Origin: Eunapius fragilis
Taxonomy: Eukaryota; Porifera; Demospongiae; Spongillida; Spongillidae
Length of the DNA: 64,000 nt
Assembly: GCA_963681505.1 (NCBI GenBank)
Contig: OY811977.1
Coordinates: 3,005,925 to 3,069,924, forward strand
Direction: 5' to 3'
Below are positions 54,243 through 64,000 of the stretch, in pieces (position 1 is the first letter of the stretch; every line of letters begins with the position of its first letter). The position numbers and the translations under genes are program-made. The notes under the pieces were generated by a model that saw nothing but the letters and a program-made list of their open reading frames with translations, did no database searches and was not told the origin of the DNA.

Positions 54243-54467
54243 GCACAGCTGCATAAAAGCATGCACTTAACCAAAGGCATCTATAAAATGCACACATGTA
54301 AATACTATTTGACCACAATTCACTTGCAGGTGTATCACATACATGTAGTGTATTAATAGGAGGATGAAAAATACAACTGCTTGACAGCATCTCTCCAAAC
54401 TAACATAGGCACTATACTGTTTGCATTAATTTGATCAATAGCCACAAATTTCCAGTGTATACTGAAA
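54243..54467 (+). repeat. Dispersed repeat R1, copy 3, cut by the gap
   Basis: It starts around GCATGCACTTAACCAAAGGC and runs through ACTTGCAGGTGTATCACATA to TTCCAGTGTATACTGAAA, where the N run begins. It matches 11430-11620 and 19085-19190. A repeat at the edge of a gap is a likely cause of the assembly break. Confidence 0.8.
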
Positions 54468-54667
54468 NNNNNNNNNNNNNNNNNNNNNNNNNNNNNNNNN
54501 NNNNNNNNNNNNNNNNNNNNNNNNNNNNNNNNNNNNNNNNNNNNNNNNNNNNNNNNNNNNNNNNNNNNNNNNNNNNNNNNNNNNNNNNNNNNNNNNNNNN
54601 NNNNNNNNNNNNNNNNNNNNNNNNNNNNNNNNNNNNNNNNNNNNNNNNNNNNNNNNNNNNNNNNNNN
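54468..54667. other. Scaffold gap, 200 N
   Basis: Exactly 200 N, which usually means a gap of unknown size. The catalytic-His exon of the DPP4-like gene may lie within it. Confidence 0.99.
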
Positions 54668-54748
54668 TTCCAATTCAGTAATGGCGGCGTGTTTAGGTAC
54701 TGGTACAGGACAGCCATGTGTATTAACATAAGGTTGTTTTCACATCAG

Positions 54749-57363
54749 ATTTTTACTGCGACATATGTAAGAAAGGGTTCCCGCTAAAGCGAAATCTGGA
54801 CAGGCACTTGAAGGGGGACAAGCATCGCACTCTAGCAGAAAGTTTATCTGCTGTGGTGCAACAATTGGGGCTCGCATCTTGTCCGCAGGTAGGCATGCTT
54901 AGTGTAAAACCACTCATCCATGCATCTATTAGCAAATACAATGTACTCCCGCGTTCCTTTTTTTCTACCATACTTCAGTCCGAAGATATGGAGAAAGAGC
55001 AGGCACACACGTGCATTGACATTGACGATAGTGATGCTACTGCAGCGCTACTACTGTGGATGATAAAGATGACGTTGATGATGAGACATTTAACATGGAT
55101 GATGGTATGCAACTAATTGTTTATGTACGATGGGTCCATATGGCTGGGTTAACATAGCAGAAATAATATTATCTCTGATCATCATAGTATCTCTGCAAGA
55201 ACTCTTGCAGTGCTTAGAAGCCTCAGGACAGACGGGTTCTAATCCTTTTCAAAGCCATCTTTTTGCTCTGCTCTTCTTCCTTATTCATAGCCCTCACCCT
55301 CTGGTATGTAATGTTAGTCACACAACAATGTGGCATGTATGCTCCATTATTCAGGGGAATTCCAACCTAACTTTTTTCTGGTTTATTCTGAGGACAGCAG
55401 GCCTTGTTGTGCCTACCATGAATGCGGCGGTGAAAACCTTTAAACTGCCAGGTTACCTTCCACCTACACATGTAATATTTTATGTTGTGTATAGTTTTCG
55501 ATGCAATTATTACTTTTTTCTTTCTCAGTGCTTGTCTCCACAAGGTTATCCCTACTATTATATTTCTATGTCTTCCATCATTTTTCATTGTCTTGGTCAG
55601 AAACTAGCTTCCAGTTTGGTTCGCTACCCTGTTGAGTCAACAAACACCTTCAGGTAAGGTATCAGTGTTTGGGTAATATGACTCAATTGTTACAGTATTG
55701 AATGTGCAGGGAGATTTACCATGGAACTAGATGGAACACAGACACTCGTTTTTCTGCTCCAATGGTTTCACTGTCTCATGACATACCGGCCTGTGTTTCT
55801 GAGGGACTGTGTCACTTTTCTCCATCCACAAGTGGGGCTTGCTACTGGAATAGTTGTTCAATTCTTCCTAAAGGTATGTGTAAATGTGTAATTTATAAGT
55901 CAGGCACAGCAAGAATGGTGAGTGGCAGAGGCGGATCCAGGGGGGGGGCTGAGGGGGCTATAGCCCCCCCCCTTTCCCTTAGAACACGCCCCTTTTTATT
56001 TTGTACCACGCCCCTTCAGGCTCCCGATCCGAAGTGCCTCGATCTTCGTACTTGTGAAAACGAGTCAACGCGTGACGTACGAAAAGAAGTCCCAATTAAT
56101 GACGATGAGATATTCATAGCTGAACCACAACCCGAGCCACAAAGCGGTAGCGCGAATTACGAATAATGACGAATTGCTGTCAACATCAATGAGAATGTAA
56201 AGTACCTTGAAGACACAGAACTGCTAAAATTTAGGTGTGATGCTGGGGACACTGTTTTAGCTGATCAAGAGCGTTCATAGGCGGCCGGAGGGGGCGCCCA
56301 GGGGGCCTTAGCCCCCAGCCCCCCTCCCCAGGCTATGGCGCTACCTTCCCCCCACCTTCAATCCCTAATCCACAACATGCGAAGCATAATTTAGCTTCTA
56401 GCGCTCGCTCGCATGCATTATTAGCAACAATCCAGAGTCAAACGGTTACGCGCGCATCAGAAGTATCGTAAGCCACGCCCCTTTTGGCGCCCCTCGTGTG
56501 TCTGCCCCTCCCCTCGATAGATGCTGGGGCTGCCTCTGGCCGTTTAAGCAAATGGACTAAAATTGCAACTTACCGTTCAAAGGTGTGAAAAAAAGTATCG
56601 AAACCACGAATTCAATGCTCAAAATTTTTTCCGGGGGCACAGCCCCCGGACCCCCTATCTAGCCCCCCCCTTTCAATATTCCTGGGTCCGCCCTTGAGTG
56701 GCTATCAGGATACTAAGGATGCTTTTGAGTATTAGCTTCCAATAGGCAACGTCATACCATGGTCGATTCAGCACACTCAAGCTCCACTCTACCACAATGG
56801 ATGGAACAATAGACGAACTTCAGCAACAGAATCCTCCATTTACTGTTATTGCACATATAGGAACTTCCGATGGTGATGTAAAGGAATATAGAGCTGTTGC
56901 CTCTCAGAGCTCTGATTTAGTTCATTCAGGAGATTATGTGGAACTGCACCCAGTATTTTGTCAGGTAAAGAAGACAAATTTGGTGTTATTTTGTTTACCC
57001 TGGCCCTGCCCATTATAGTTTACATATCGCCAGCTTCTGGCTACTATCAAAACGGAGTCAGACCATACTCTGTGCCTTGTGCAAGGTTTTGATCCCCTGG
57101 AGCTACCCAATGGACAGCAATGCTTAAACAGCTTTGAATGCCCTCTGTTCACACTGTCAAAAACAATCTTCACTGTGGACAGCACAAGAATTGTGACACC
57201 GTTTCCATGATTCACGAATGTCAAAATCACTGCAAATTTAAAGAGACCCGAACTCAAACCATGGTTGAAAGGGAGGAAATTTCTAGTACCAATCTTGTGT
57301 TGGAACATGATTGGACACAGTTATTGTATTGTTACAATGTGTATTGTATTGTTAAAACCGTTT
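54749..57363 (+). pseudogene. C2H2 zinc-finger gene of unknown function, at least seven exons, two apparent frameshifts
   Basis: Exon 54749-54888 encodes YCDICKKGFPLKRNLDRHLK with a second His (U1-like C2H2) and ends in a GTAGGC donor. Exon 54979-55104 is acidic, but DSDATAA and TVDDKDDVDDE lie in different frames. Later exons lie near 55211-55302, 55366-55450, 55529-55652 (YYYISMSSIIFHCLGQKL), 55710-55873 (EIYHGTRWNTDTRFSAPMVS), about 56722-56964 (MDGTIDELQQQ, DYVELHPVFCQ) and 57019-57363 (ATIKTESDHTLCLVQGFDPL, ECPLFTLSKTIF). The last exon shifts frame near 57208 before MIHECQNHCKFKETRT. I do not recognise the family. Similar proteins may be transposon accessory or domesticated genes in early animals. 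A hAT MITE lies in the fifth to sixth intron. Confidence 0.5.
55926..56696. mobile_element. hAT-type non-autonomous element, AGTGG duplication
   Basis: CAGAGGCGGATCCAGG at 55926 faces CCTGGGTCCGCCCTTG ending 56696 (imperfect inverted ends). AGTGG flanks both (55921-55925 and 56697-56701). C- and G-rich subterminal stretches (TAGCCCCC) are shared with the hAT at 32320. The 771 bp interior includes GC-rich DNA at 56275-56540 that may be a second nested piece. No gene. Confidence 0.8.
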
Positions 57364-59327
57364 AAAAAATATATTTTTAAAGTGACGTATATATAGAGTT
57401 CAAGACCATGGCCATATATGGATTGTACGCCCCTGTTACAGGTTTTATACGGTCACGTTGCGGGTTGTTGACAGGCGTTATCTGTGCTGTGGTTTACAGC
57501 TGTCAACGAGGTTGTTGCCCGCCGGGCGTGTACCAACTTGTTTAACACTTATCGGAAAGAGGTCGTTGACATACTGTTGCAGGTTGTGTACACCCGTGTA
57601 CCGAGGAAAAGGTTTTGGTTGTGTAGAACACCAAAGGTATACATAATACACTCAAAAGAGGTGCTGGCGGCGGGCTGATGTGATGTATACGTGCATAATA
57701 TGATTTAAAGTAAATAATGGATAATAGCCGCCCGCCCGCATGATGAGCCAAAAAAGGTCCGGACGGGAAACTATTTTCTCATTTGGAATGGCCTTATGAA
57801 ACCTAGGATCCGCGGGATGTAATGCCACTGGTTCTGACGAATGCATCAGGGCTTGTGAAGCACGAACATCAAACAACAGCTTACAAAGGCAGTGTTCGAA
57901 AGCACAGCATTCAAGCTTACACCCTACCAGAGTGAAAGCAATTCAAAATATTAGCGGTCTGGGACGAGAGACAAGCGGGTGTGGATTGATGGCACGTGCT
58001 CTGGTTTAGTTATTATTTTGTTGTCCCTCCTGAGTCACGTGACGCACGTATCCATGGTATCGGCATATTGACGCGAAAAATTTACTAGATGACCCAATTT
58101 TTAAAAACAGGAACGAAAACTAGAGATCCAGTAATTACTACACAAGCTCAAATAAATACTAGGTTGTTGTGAGGATAGTGTCCAATTTGGATATCTAGTA
58201 AAGCCTAAGAATTACAGGATGTTGAATACAATAATTAGGTTGTAAAATTGTCATTTTCTATGGGAAGTACTATTTTTCCTCCAGGAACTAAAACTTTCAA
58301 TACAAAGGGGGTAATTTATAAATTGCTAAATAATTATGCTCCATACTAGTTATTATAGGGCATGTCACATTTTTAGTACACCCCTTAGTCCCTTAGAAAA
58401 TATCAAGTACTAATACTTTCCATACATATACTTAATAAATACTCTTGAATATGTTATGAAAACAAATTAATGAATATTAAAAAAAAAATCATATTTTATC
58501 TTACTCTAACTTTCTCAAGAGAATCCACCCAATGAAATATCAGAAAATGCAAATTTGAAACTTTTGTAACTTTGGTGACCACTCATTTCTGGATATGGCC
58601 ATCTTGTTGAGTGTTTTTAATGTAGCTTCCATGGATACGACGGATACATGGCTAAATGCAAATTAATTAATTAACTGGGATGTTGGCTTATTGAAATTAT
58701 GGGTTAATACTTGTCTAGTGCACAGTAGTTTGCGGCTGGACACTAGGTTACAATTAGAACAATACCGTAAATGGTTTTGGAACTATAATCCACATCTCAT
58801 TATCAATGCTACTTTTTGAGCGAGCCATATCCATCCTTCATATAGGTCAGATATGGGCAAAACATGGTTCTTTGATCTTGATGTTCATCGTAGGTAAGTA
58901 TATCCCATATGCGCAAGCGCTTTGTTGCGTTTCCTTTAAACGCGCATCCTACTTTTACACCATTGCTATAGCGAAGGGGGGTAAGTTCAAGCCTATGAGG
59001 CGGACGCCAGGCAAATTCCCAAGGAGGTCAGGACGTAGCATCATCGAGAAGAAGCATCACAATAGGCAAACACATGGTTAGGACGTGTCACATTTTTTCT
59101 TTCAACACACAAATCACGAATGTGTTCTTTATGAATAATCGGCATGGTTTGTTATACAATCCGGTCACAGTAGTTGACTCGATCCGCACAACTATAAGGT
59201 CCGGCAACGCTGCCTTTTGGTGGCTACAAGAAAGAGAAACAGGCCATCATATATAAATGTACCGAATTTTCTGAACATCTGAATAGCAGCACAGAGCTAC
59301 AACATATTACAGCTCCACAGATGTATA
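57364..59327. other. No gene recognised
   Basis: Downstream of the zinc-finger gene is a short open stretch near 57450-57678 (LLQVVYTRVPRKRFWLCR) without a known motif. From 58000 the DNA is AT-rich and featureless. Another frame at 58806-59081 is unconvincing. Confidence 0.5.
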
Positions 59328-60697
59328 TTGTCTATTTGCATCCTAAAATGTGTACAGTGGTACACAAATTACTCCTTTCATTTTGCTGCATTATATCTCA
59401 TACCAGCAGTGAGCATTTTGCACAACTTGTGAAAATCTATACCCCCTATGGTGGTGTTAACTTGTGGTTAAGTGTGTCATGAAATGCTAATTTTGGCTAA
59501 TTGCAATAACAACTCTTAATCCTGTTATCTATAGCACTGCAGAACACTGTAAAAGTTAGAGATTAAAACAAACATGATGGGAACATTCTCAATAAGTCAA
59601 ATTTTATCCACATAGTTTGTTTTGTATGCACACCAAACAAATGCTGTTTCTTTTTGGTAATCACTTTTACAGTCATATGCTCTAATTTGTGTATGCCTGT
59701 ACACATATTACATTACTTCACTATAGTAGTATACTGTTTTCAAATGAGTATTGAAAGTGATAGAGGGCATGATATAGTAACTATATAATATGAAATTATT
59801 CATGTGGTTGTATCAGGAAAGTTTTGCAGTAAAATGTGTACAGGTGTACACAAATTAGTCCTATGTAGGAAAATGATGTTCATTGCAAAAGAATCATGCA
59901 AATTCAATCACTTGTGTATCAAAAAACAGCAACAATGTTCATGTTAGTATCACTCCACCATCTCAGGGCAGACTGCTGCTTTAGGTTTTGAGGTTTTACT
60001 CCTTCACTCCTACTTGCACTTCCTATACCTCTACTTGCACTTCCTCAACCTCTACTTGTACTCCCTCTGCCACTGCTTGCACTTCCTCTGCCACTTCTAA
60101 TTCCCTACCATGCCTCCACTACTCACGCTTTCCCTATTTGCACCTTCCGTGCTTGCTCCTCCACTATTCGCACCTCCACCATTTGTGCTCCACTATTTGT
60201 GCCTCCACTATTCAAGCCTTCAGTGCTCGTGCTTCCTCTACTCGCGCCTCCACTATTCGCGCCTCCACCATTCGTGCCTCCACTATTTGTGCCTCCACTA
60301 TTCGAGCCATCAGTACTCGATCGTGCCTCCTCTATTCGCGCCTCCACTATTTGCACCTCCACTACTCGCGCCTCCACCATTTGCACCTCCATTATTCGAA
60401 CCTTCAGTGCTCGTGCCTCCACTGTCAACACATCCTCTTGCTCTGCGTACACGTACACCTCAGTCGCATGCACAAAGTTTTCTTTGTTTTTCTAATGCGG
60501 TTTATTTGTCAGATAACAATCAAATAATTTGAATTATTAGTGACCATCAATTAATTATCTGTTGTGTACTCAGATATTGATTTTTGAATGACAGATGTCA
60601 TTACTTACAAAGATAAGGTAGGGTAAGTAATTTGTGCTCCCCTGTACACATATTACCCAATATGTGTACAGGTGTACACACGGATGCAAATAGACAA
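59328..60697. mobile_element. Inverted-repeat element with TTGTCTATTTGCATCC ends, carrying a minisatellite
   Basis: TTGTCTATTTGCATCC at 59328 is exactly inverted at 60682-60697, with TA on both sides (59326-59327 and 60698-60699). Just inside both ends are related GTGTACAG..GTACACA sequences. The 1370 bp interior holds a 15 bp minisatellite at 59995-60430. This is probably a non-autonomous DNA element of the TA-target group, but the class is unproven. Confidence 0.55.
59995..60430. repeat. 15 bp minisatellite (GCGCCTCCACTATTC type)
   Basis: About 20 or more imperfect copies of a C/T-rich 15-mer such as CGTGCCTCCACTATT. Long frames here encode periodic ASTIR or PPLFA peptides on several frames, so they are not evidence of a gene. 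Confidence 0.9.
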
Positions 60698-60699
60698 TA

Positions 60700-61200
60700 T
60701 CAATGGAAGACACATGATGAAAGCTTACATGTACATATATGTGCATATAAAGTCTACCCAGATATCAGCCCAAGAGAGGTGACAAGCATACACAGGCACA
60801 TCCAAAAGGTCTCATCACAGTTAATAAAATAAAGGGTTGTACCACCACATCACTCACCTAATGTCGACCGCTGACCAGAAATAGATATGGATCAAATGCT
60901 AGTTGCATGCATAGGAGCCTTTCCAGAAAGAACACTGGAAACCATCACATCTAACCATTCTAACCATAGGTCCTTATGGCTTCTGGAGGTGTAATGCATA
61001 TCAGAGCCACACTTTGGTGTTCCCGTACACATAAGCAGTCACGGGTCAGTATCTCAATTGTGTATTTACACTGGTAGGATGGATACCTGGGCTCCACATG
61101 ACCCATGGAATATTCATGAAGATCTTTGGGCTCTTTCTGTCATAACTGTGACCCGCAGCTGGCCTTTGTACACATGGCCACAACCAGCACATTCAGCTTT
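60700..61200. other. No gene recognised
   Basis: Ordinary sequence between the inverted-repeat element and the CA arrays. Nothing to name. Confidence 0.5.
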
Positions 61201-61204
61201 TCAA

Positions 61205-61950
<746 letters not shown>

Positions 61951-61960
61951 GTTCTGTTAT

Positions 61961-62266
61961 ACAAGATATAAAATTTTAATTAAAATAAAATTGGTGATGT
62001 AGGATTTGTAGACAGCAATTGAGTAAAAAAAGTAAGGAAACAAGGAATTAGGATATTAGGTATTCATTTAATTATAAATATTACATACCTACATTTAGCA
62101 CAGAATTTCAAGGAGGTAGATTTGCTAAATAATGTAGGTCTGTAATATTTATAATTAAATGAATACCTAATATCCGTAATTCCTTGTTTCCTTACTTTTT
62201 TTACTCAATTGCTGTCTACAAATCCTACATCACCAATTTTATTTTAATTAAAATTTTATATCTTGT
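61961..62266. repeat. Fold-back element FB5, near-perfect hairpin
   Basis: The arms of about 140 bp start ACAAGATATAAAATTTTAAT and return inverted to TCTTGT at 62266 with only about one indel and one mismatch. The core has TTTAGCA and its inverse TGCTAAA. The outer sequence differs greatly from FB1-FB4, while GTAAGGAAACAAGGAATT recalls them. Confidence 0.92.
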
Positions 62267-62499
62267 TTCACACATTTTTATGCCAGAGATGCATGTATTG
62301 AATAATCATGCCGTGTAATGCAAGATTACTGCGCATGGTGAGGAAGTAATTCATCCCGGCGCAATCACATGCATGCTCTTAACTAAACTGTCTTAACTTG
62401 GTCGGAAGATCGATACGGCGCGAACGGTAGCCCTGCTATATAGCATTCAAAAAACATTAGTTGTAATTATAATAAATATACGAATTTTTCGACACAAGG

Positions 62500-62955
62500 T
62501 GAAGTCCACCCCTCCCCCTTCCTCGCTGCCTTCTATACGGCCGAGCTCCGGGAGGCCCCCAGTACAGATGGGGCCATATTCCCCATGGGGCTGGGGCCAG
62601 CGGTGGTGCAGATGGGAGCAGCGAAGCAGGGGACAGCGGTGGAGCTGGGGCAAGCAGAGCATGGGCCAGCGGAGCAGGGGCCAGCAGTGGCGCATTTGGA
62701 GCTGGATGCAGTGGCGGAGCTGGGGCCAGCGGAGCAGGGGCCAGTGGCGGAGCTGGGGCAAGCAGAGCGTGGGCCAGCAGTGGCGCAGGTGGGAGCAGCG
62801 GAGCTGGGGGCAGTGGCGGAGCTGGGGCCAGAGCTGGGGCAAGCAGGACCGGAGCAGGGACCAGGACCGGTATCGGAAAGTAGGGAGAGCCCTCCTCACC
62901 CGAGTCAACAGCAAACAGATTCTCAGCTACTTCTGCCGTGACCTACAAGGGTAAT
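62500..62955. repeat. GC-rich minisatellite (GGAGCTGGGGCCAGCGG type)
   Basis: Imperfect copies of GCGGAGCTGGGGCAAGCAGA and related units fill 62580-62870. The frame 62585-62941 (118 codons, AVAELGPAEQGP repeats) and frames on the other strand are all open because of the repeat. Coding is doubtful. Confidence 0.75.
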
Positions 62956-64000
62956 AATATATATTATATAGATATAATGCCATGCATGCAAATCCTATGT
63001 ACACATGCATACCTCTTCCATATCTTAAAGTAAACAGTGAGTGAGAAAAGTTGCTTTATATAAACCAAAACTGATCTAGATCTAATATTAAATTATTGGA
63101 ACTCGAACGGCCTCCCATAATAAATGTGTTGAACAAACCAACTTTATATGTGGTGGTGGGGGTGGGGCTGAATTAAGACGGCCTGCTTTTCAAATGGCTA
63201 GTATTTGCTGATATATGTAAAACTGCACATAATCACATGTAGAGAGAGGCCTAGGGTTGCTGCCACTTTAACTTATGCATGGGTAAAATACTTTTTTAAA
63301 AATATATAAATTACAATGATGTACTTGAGAACACAGGAATGTTCAGGTTTGCTGCCATAGAGATTTTAAGTCCACATGCTGGGACACCATACATGGAATC
63401 ATGCAGGAAGTTAGCTAGACCTGCAAAGCATAAATCGCTTATCCAAATTGAAACTGTTAGAAAAGAGCTGCATTTAATAGGTAACTGGTTCCAGCTGAAA
63501 ACAGGAGAACATCATGGAAGATGATTGGTGGTCCATGTGCATGTTTTAGCAGCCATAGAAGCTAGGTTTTAGACCACACACTGTGCCACCGTATATGGAG
63601 GAAGGGGCAGGCTTGTGGTTTTATGAATGCAAAGTTGCAAGATAAATGTTGACACAGAGAAACATGTTAGACTCCTTGACATATGAACACATACATGGGA
63701 GGGAGGCAAGCCTATTTTTAAGAGCAGTTTTGTATAGAGAACGTACAGCAACTGATATAAGGATTGGGTTGTGAGTACAACATATAATTGTGTGAACTCA
63801 TAATCCGGGGTTAGGGCCTATAGAGACAGATCCATTAATTTACATGCAGTCAAGGGCACAGCCGCAACCCCATTTGCCATTTGATAATCCTGCAAAGCAT
63901 AAATCTCTTAGTCAGAGTGATAGCTCTTAAAAGAGCTTTAATTGGTTCCAGATGATGTACTGGAGAACCCAGGGAAGGATTGCTCCATGTTCAGATTTGC
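62956..64000. repeat. No gene; long-period direct repeat from about 63310
   Basis: CTGCAAAGCATAAATC with GAGCT..TTTAAT and TGGTTCCAG at 63420-63495 recurs at 63889-63950. GATGTACTTGAGAACACAGG at 63317 recurs as GATGTACTGGAGAACCCAGG at 63953. The block continues past the window edge. Confidence 0.65.

Noticed and set aside
54353-54787. Long frames crossing 54468-54667
   Set aside because: They consist mostly of unknown residues from the N gap.
56275-56540. A further hAT element nested inside 55926-56696
   Set aside because: The GC-rich segment has TAGCCCCC-like stretches, but matching ends and a duplication could not be found.
59988-60532. Cysteine- or proline-rich frames of 116-179 codons
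   Set aside because: A 15 bp repeat keeps all frames open. No signal peptide, domain or codon bias supports coding.

Overview
This 64 kb window is eukaryotic nuclear DNA, most likely from a marine invertebrate. The signs are spliceable introns with GT..AG borders, fragments of metazoan genes (axonemal dynein heavy chain, a PIGN-like GPI-anchor enzyme, a DPP4-family peptidase), dense transposable elements, many microsatellites, and a 200-base run of N at 54468-54667 marking a scaffold gap. A demosponge or similar early-branching animal is my guess from the style of the Helitron and integrase genes. I cannot prove the species.

Layout. From 1 to about 11 kb lies a decayed plus-strand Ty3/Gypsy retrotransposon (Gypsy A). 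It is split by an apparently intact Ginger1-type DNA transposon (1634-6869) and by a Mutator-like MITE (8774-9759). A broken dynein exon (11301-11429), a (GA)n microsatellite and a TA-flanked MITE follow. An apparently intact minus-strand Gypsy element (13418-18408) has identical 113 bp LTRs. From 19 to 24 kb there are a Helitron 5' fragment, a fold-back element and a minus-strand integrase gene with introns. From 24.9 to 27.1 kb is a broken non-LTR reverse transcriptase. A second, decayed Ginger-like element occupies 28591-30325.

From 31181 to 35604 is a Mutator-like element that encloses a PIGN exon (a Pack-MULE). It was later hit by a 3 kb hAT transposon and by a 420 bp hAT MITE. A CTA-flanked element (36028-37259) and an intact single-exon P-loop ATPase gene (38198-39736) come next. 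The ATPase has a Helitron-like upstream region. A tandem repeat at 40.5-42.4 kb is split by a hAT MITE. A Helitron truncated before its helicase lies on the minus strand from 48.3 down to 44.2 kb.

The right third holds nine well-phased exons of a DPP4-like serine peptidase (50490-54092), the scaffold gap, a zinc-finger gene of unknown function with several exons (54749-57363) carrying a hAT MITE, several minisatellites and large (CA)n arrays.

The most notable items are: the Ginger1 transposon, whose seven predicted exons join in phase into one 1135-residue protein with integrase, Ulp1-type protease and PHD finger; CCGG duplications shared by both Ginger elements; the PIGN-carrying MULE; a five-member family of near-perfect long hairpins whose two arms match each other far better than they match other copies; and the ATPase gene that shares about 300 bp of upstream sequence with a Helitron. 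Identifications rest on motifs read by eye, and no database search was run.
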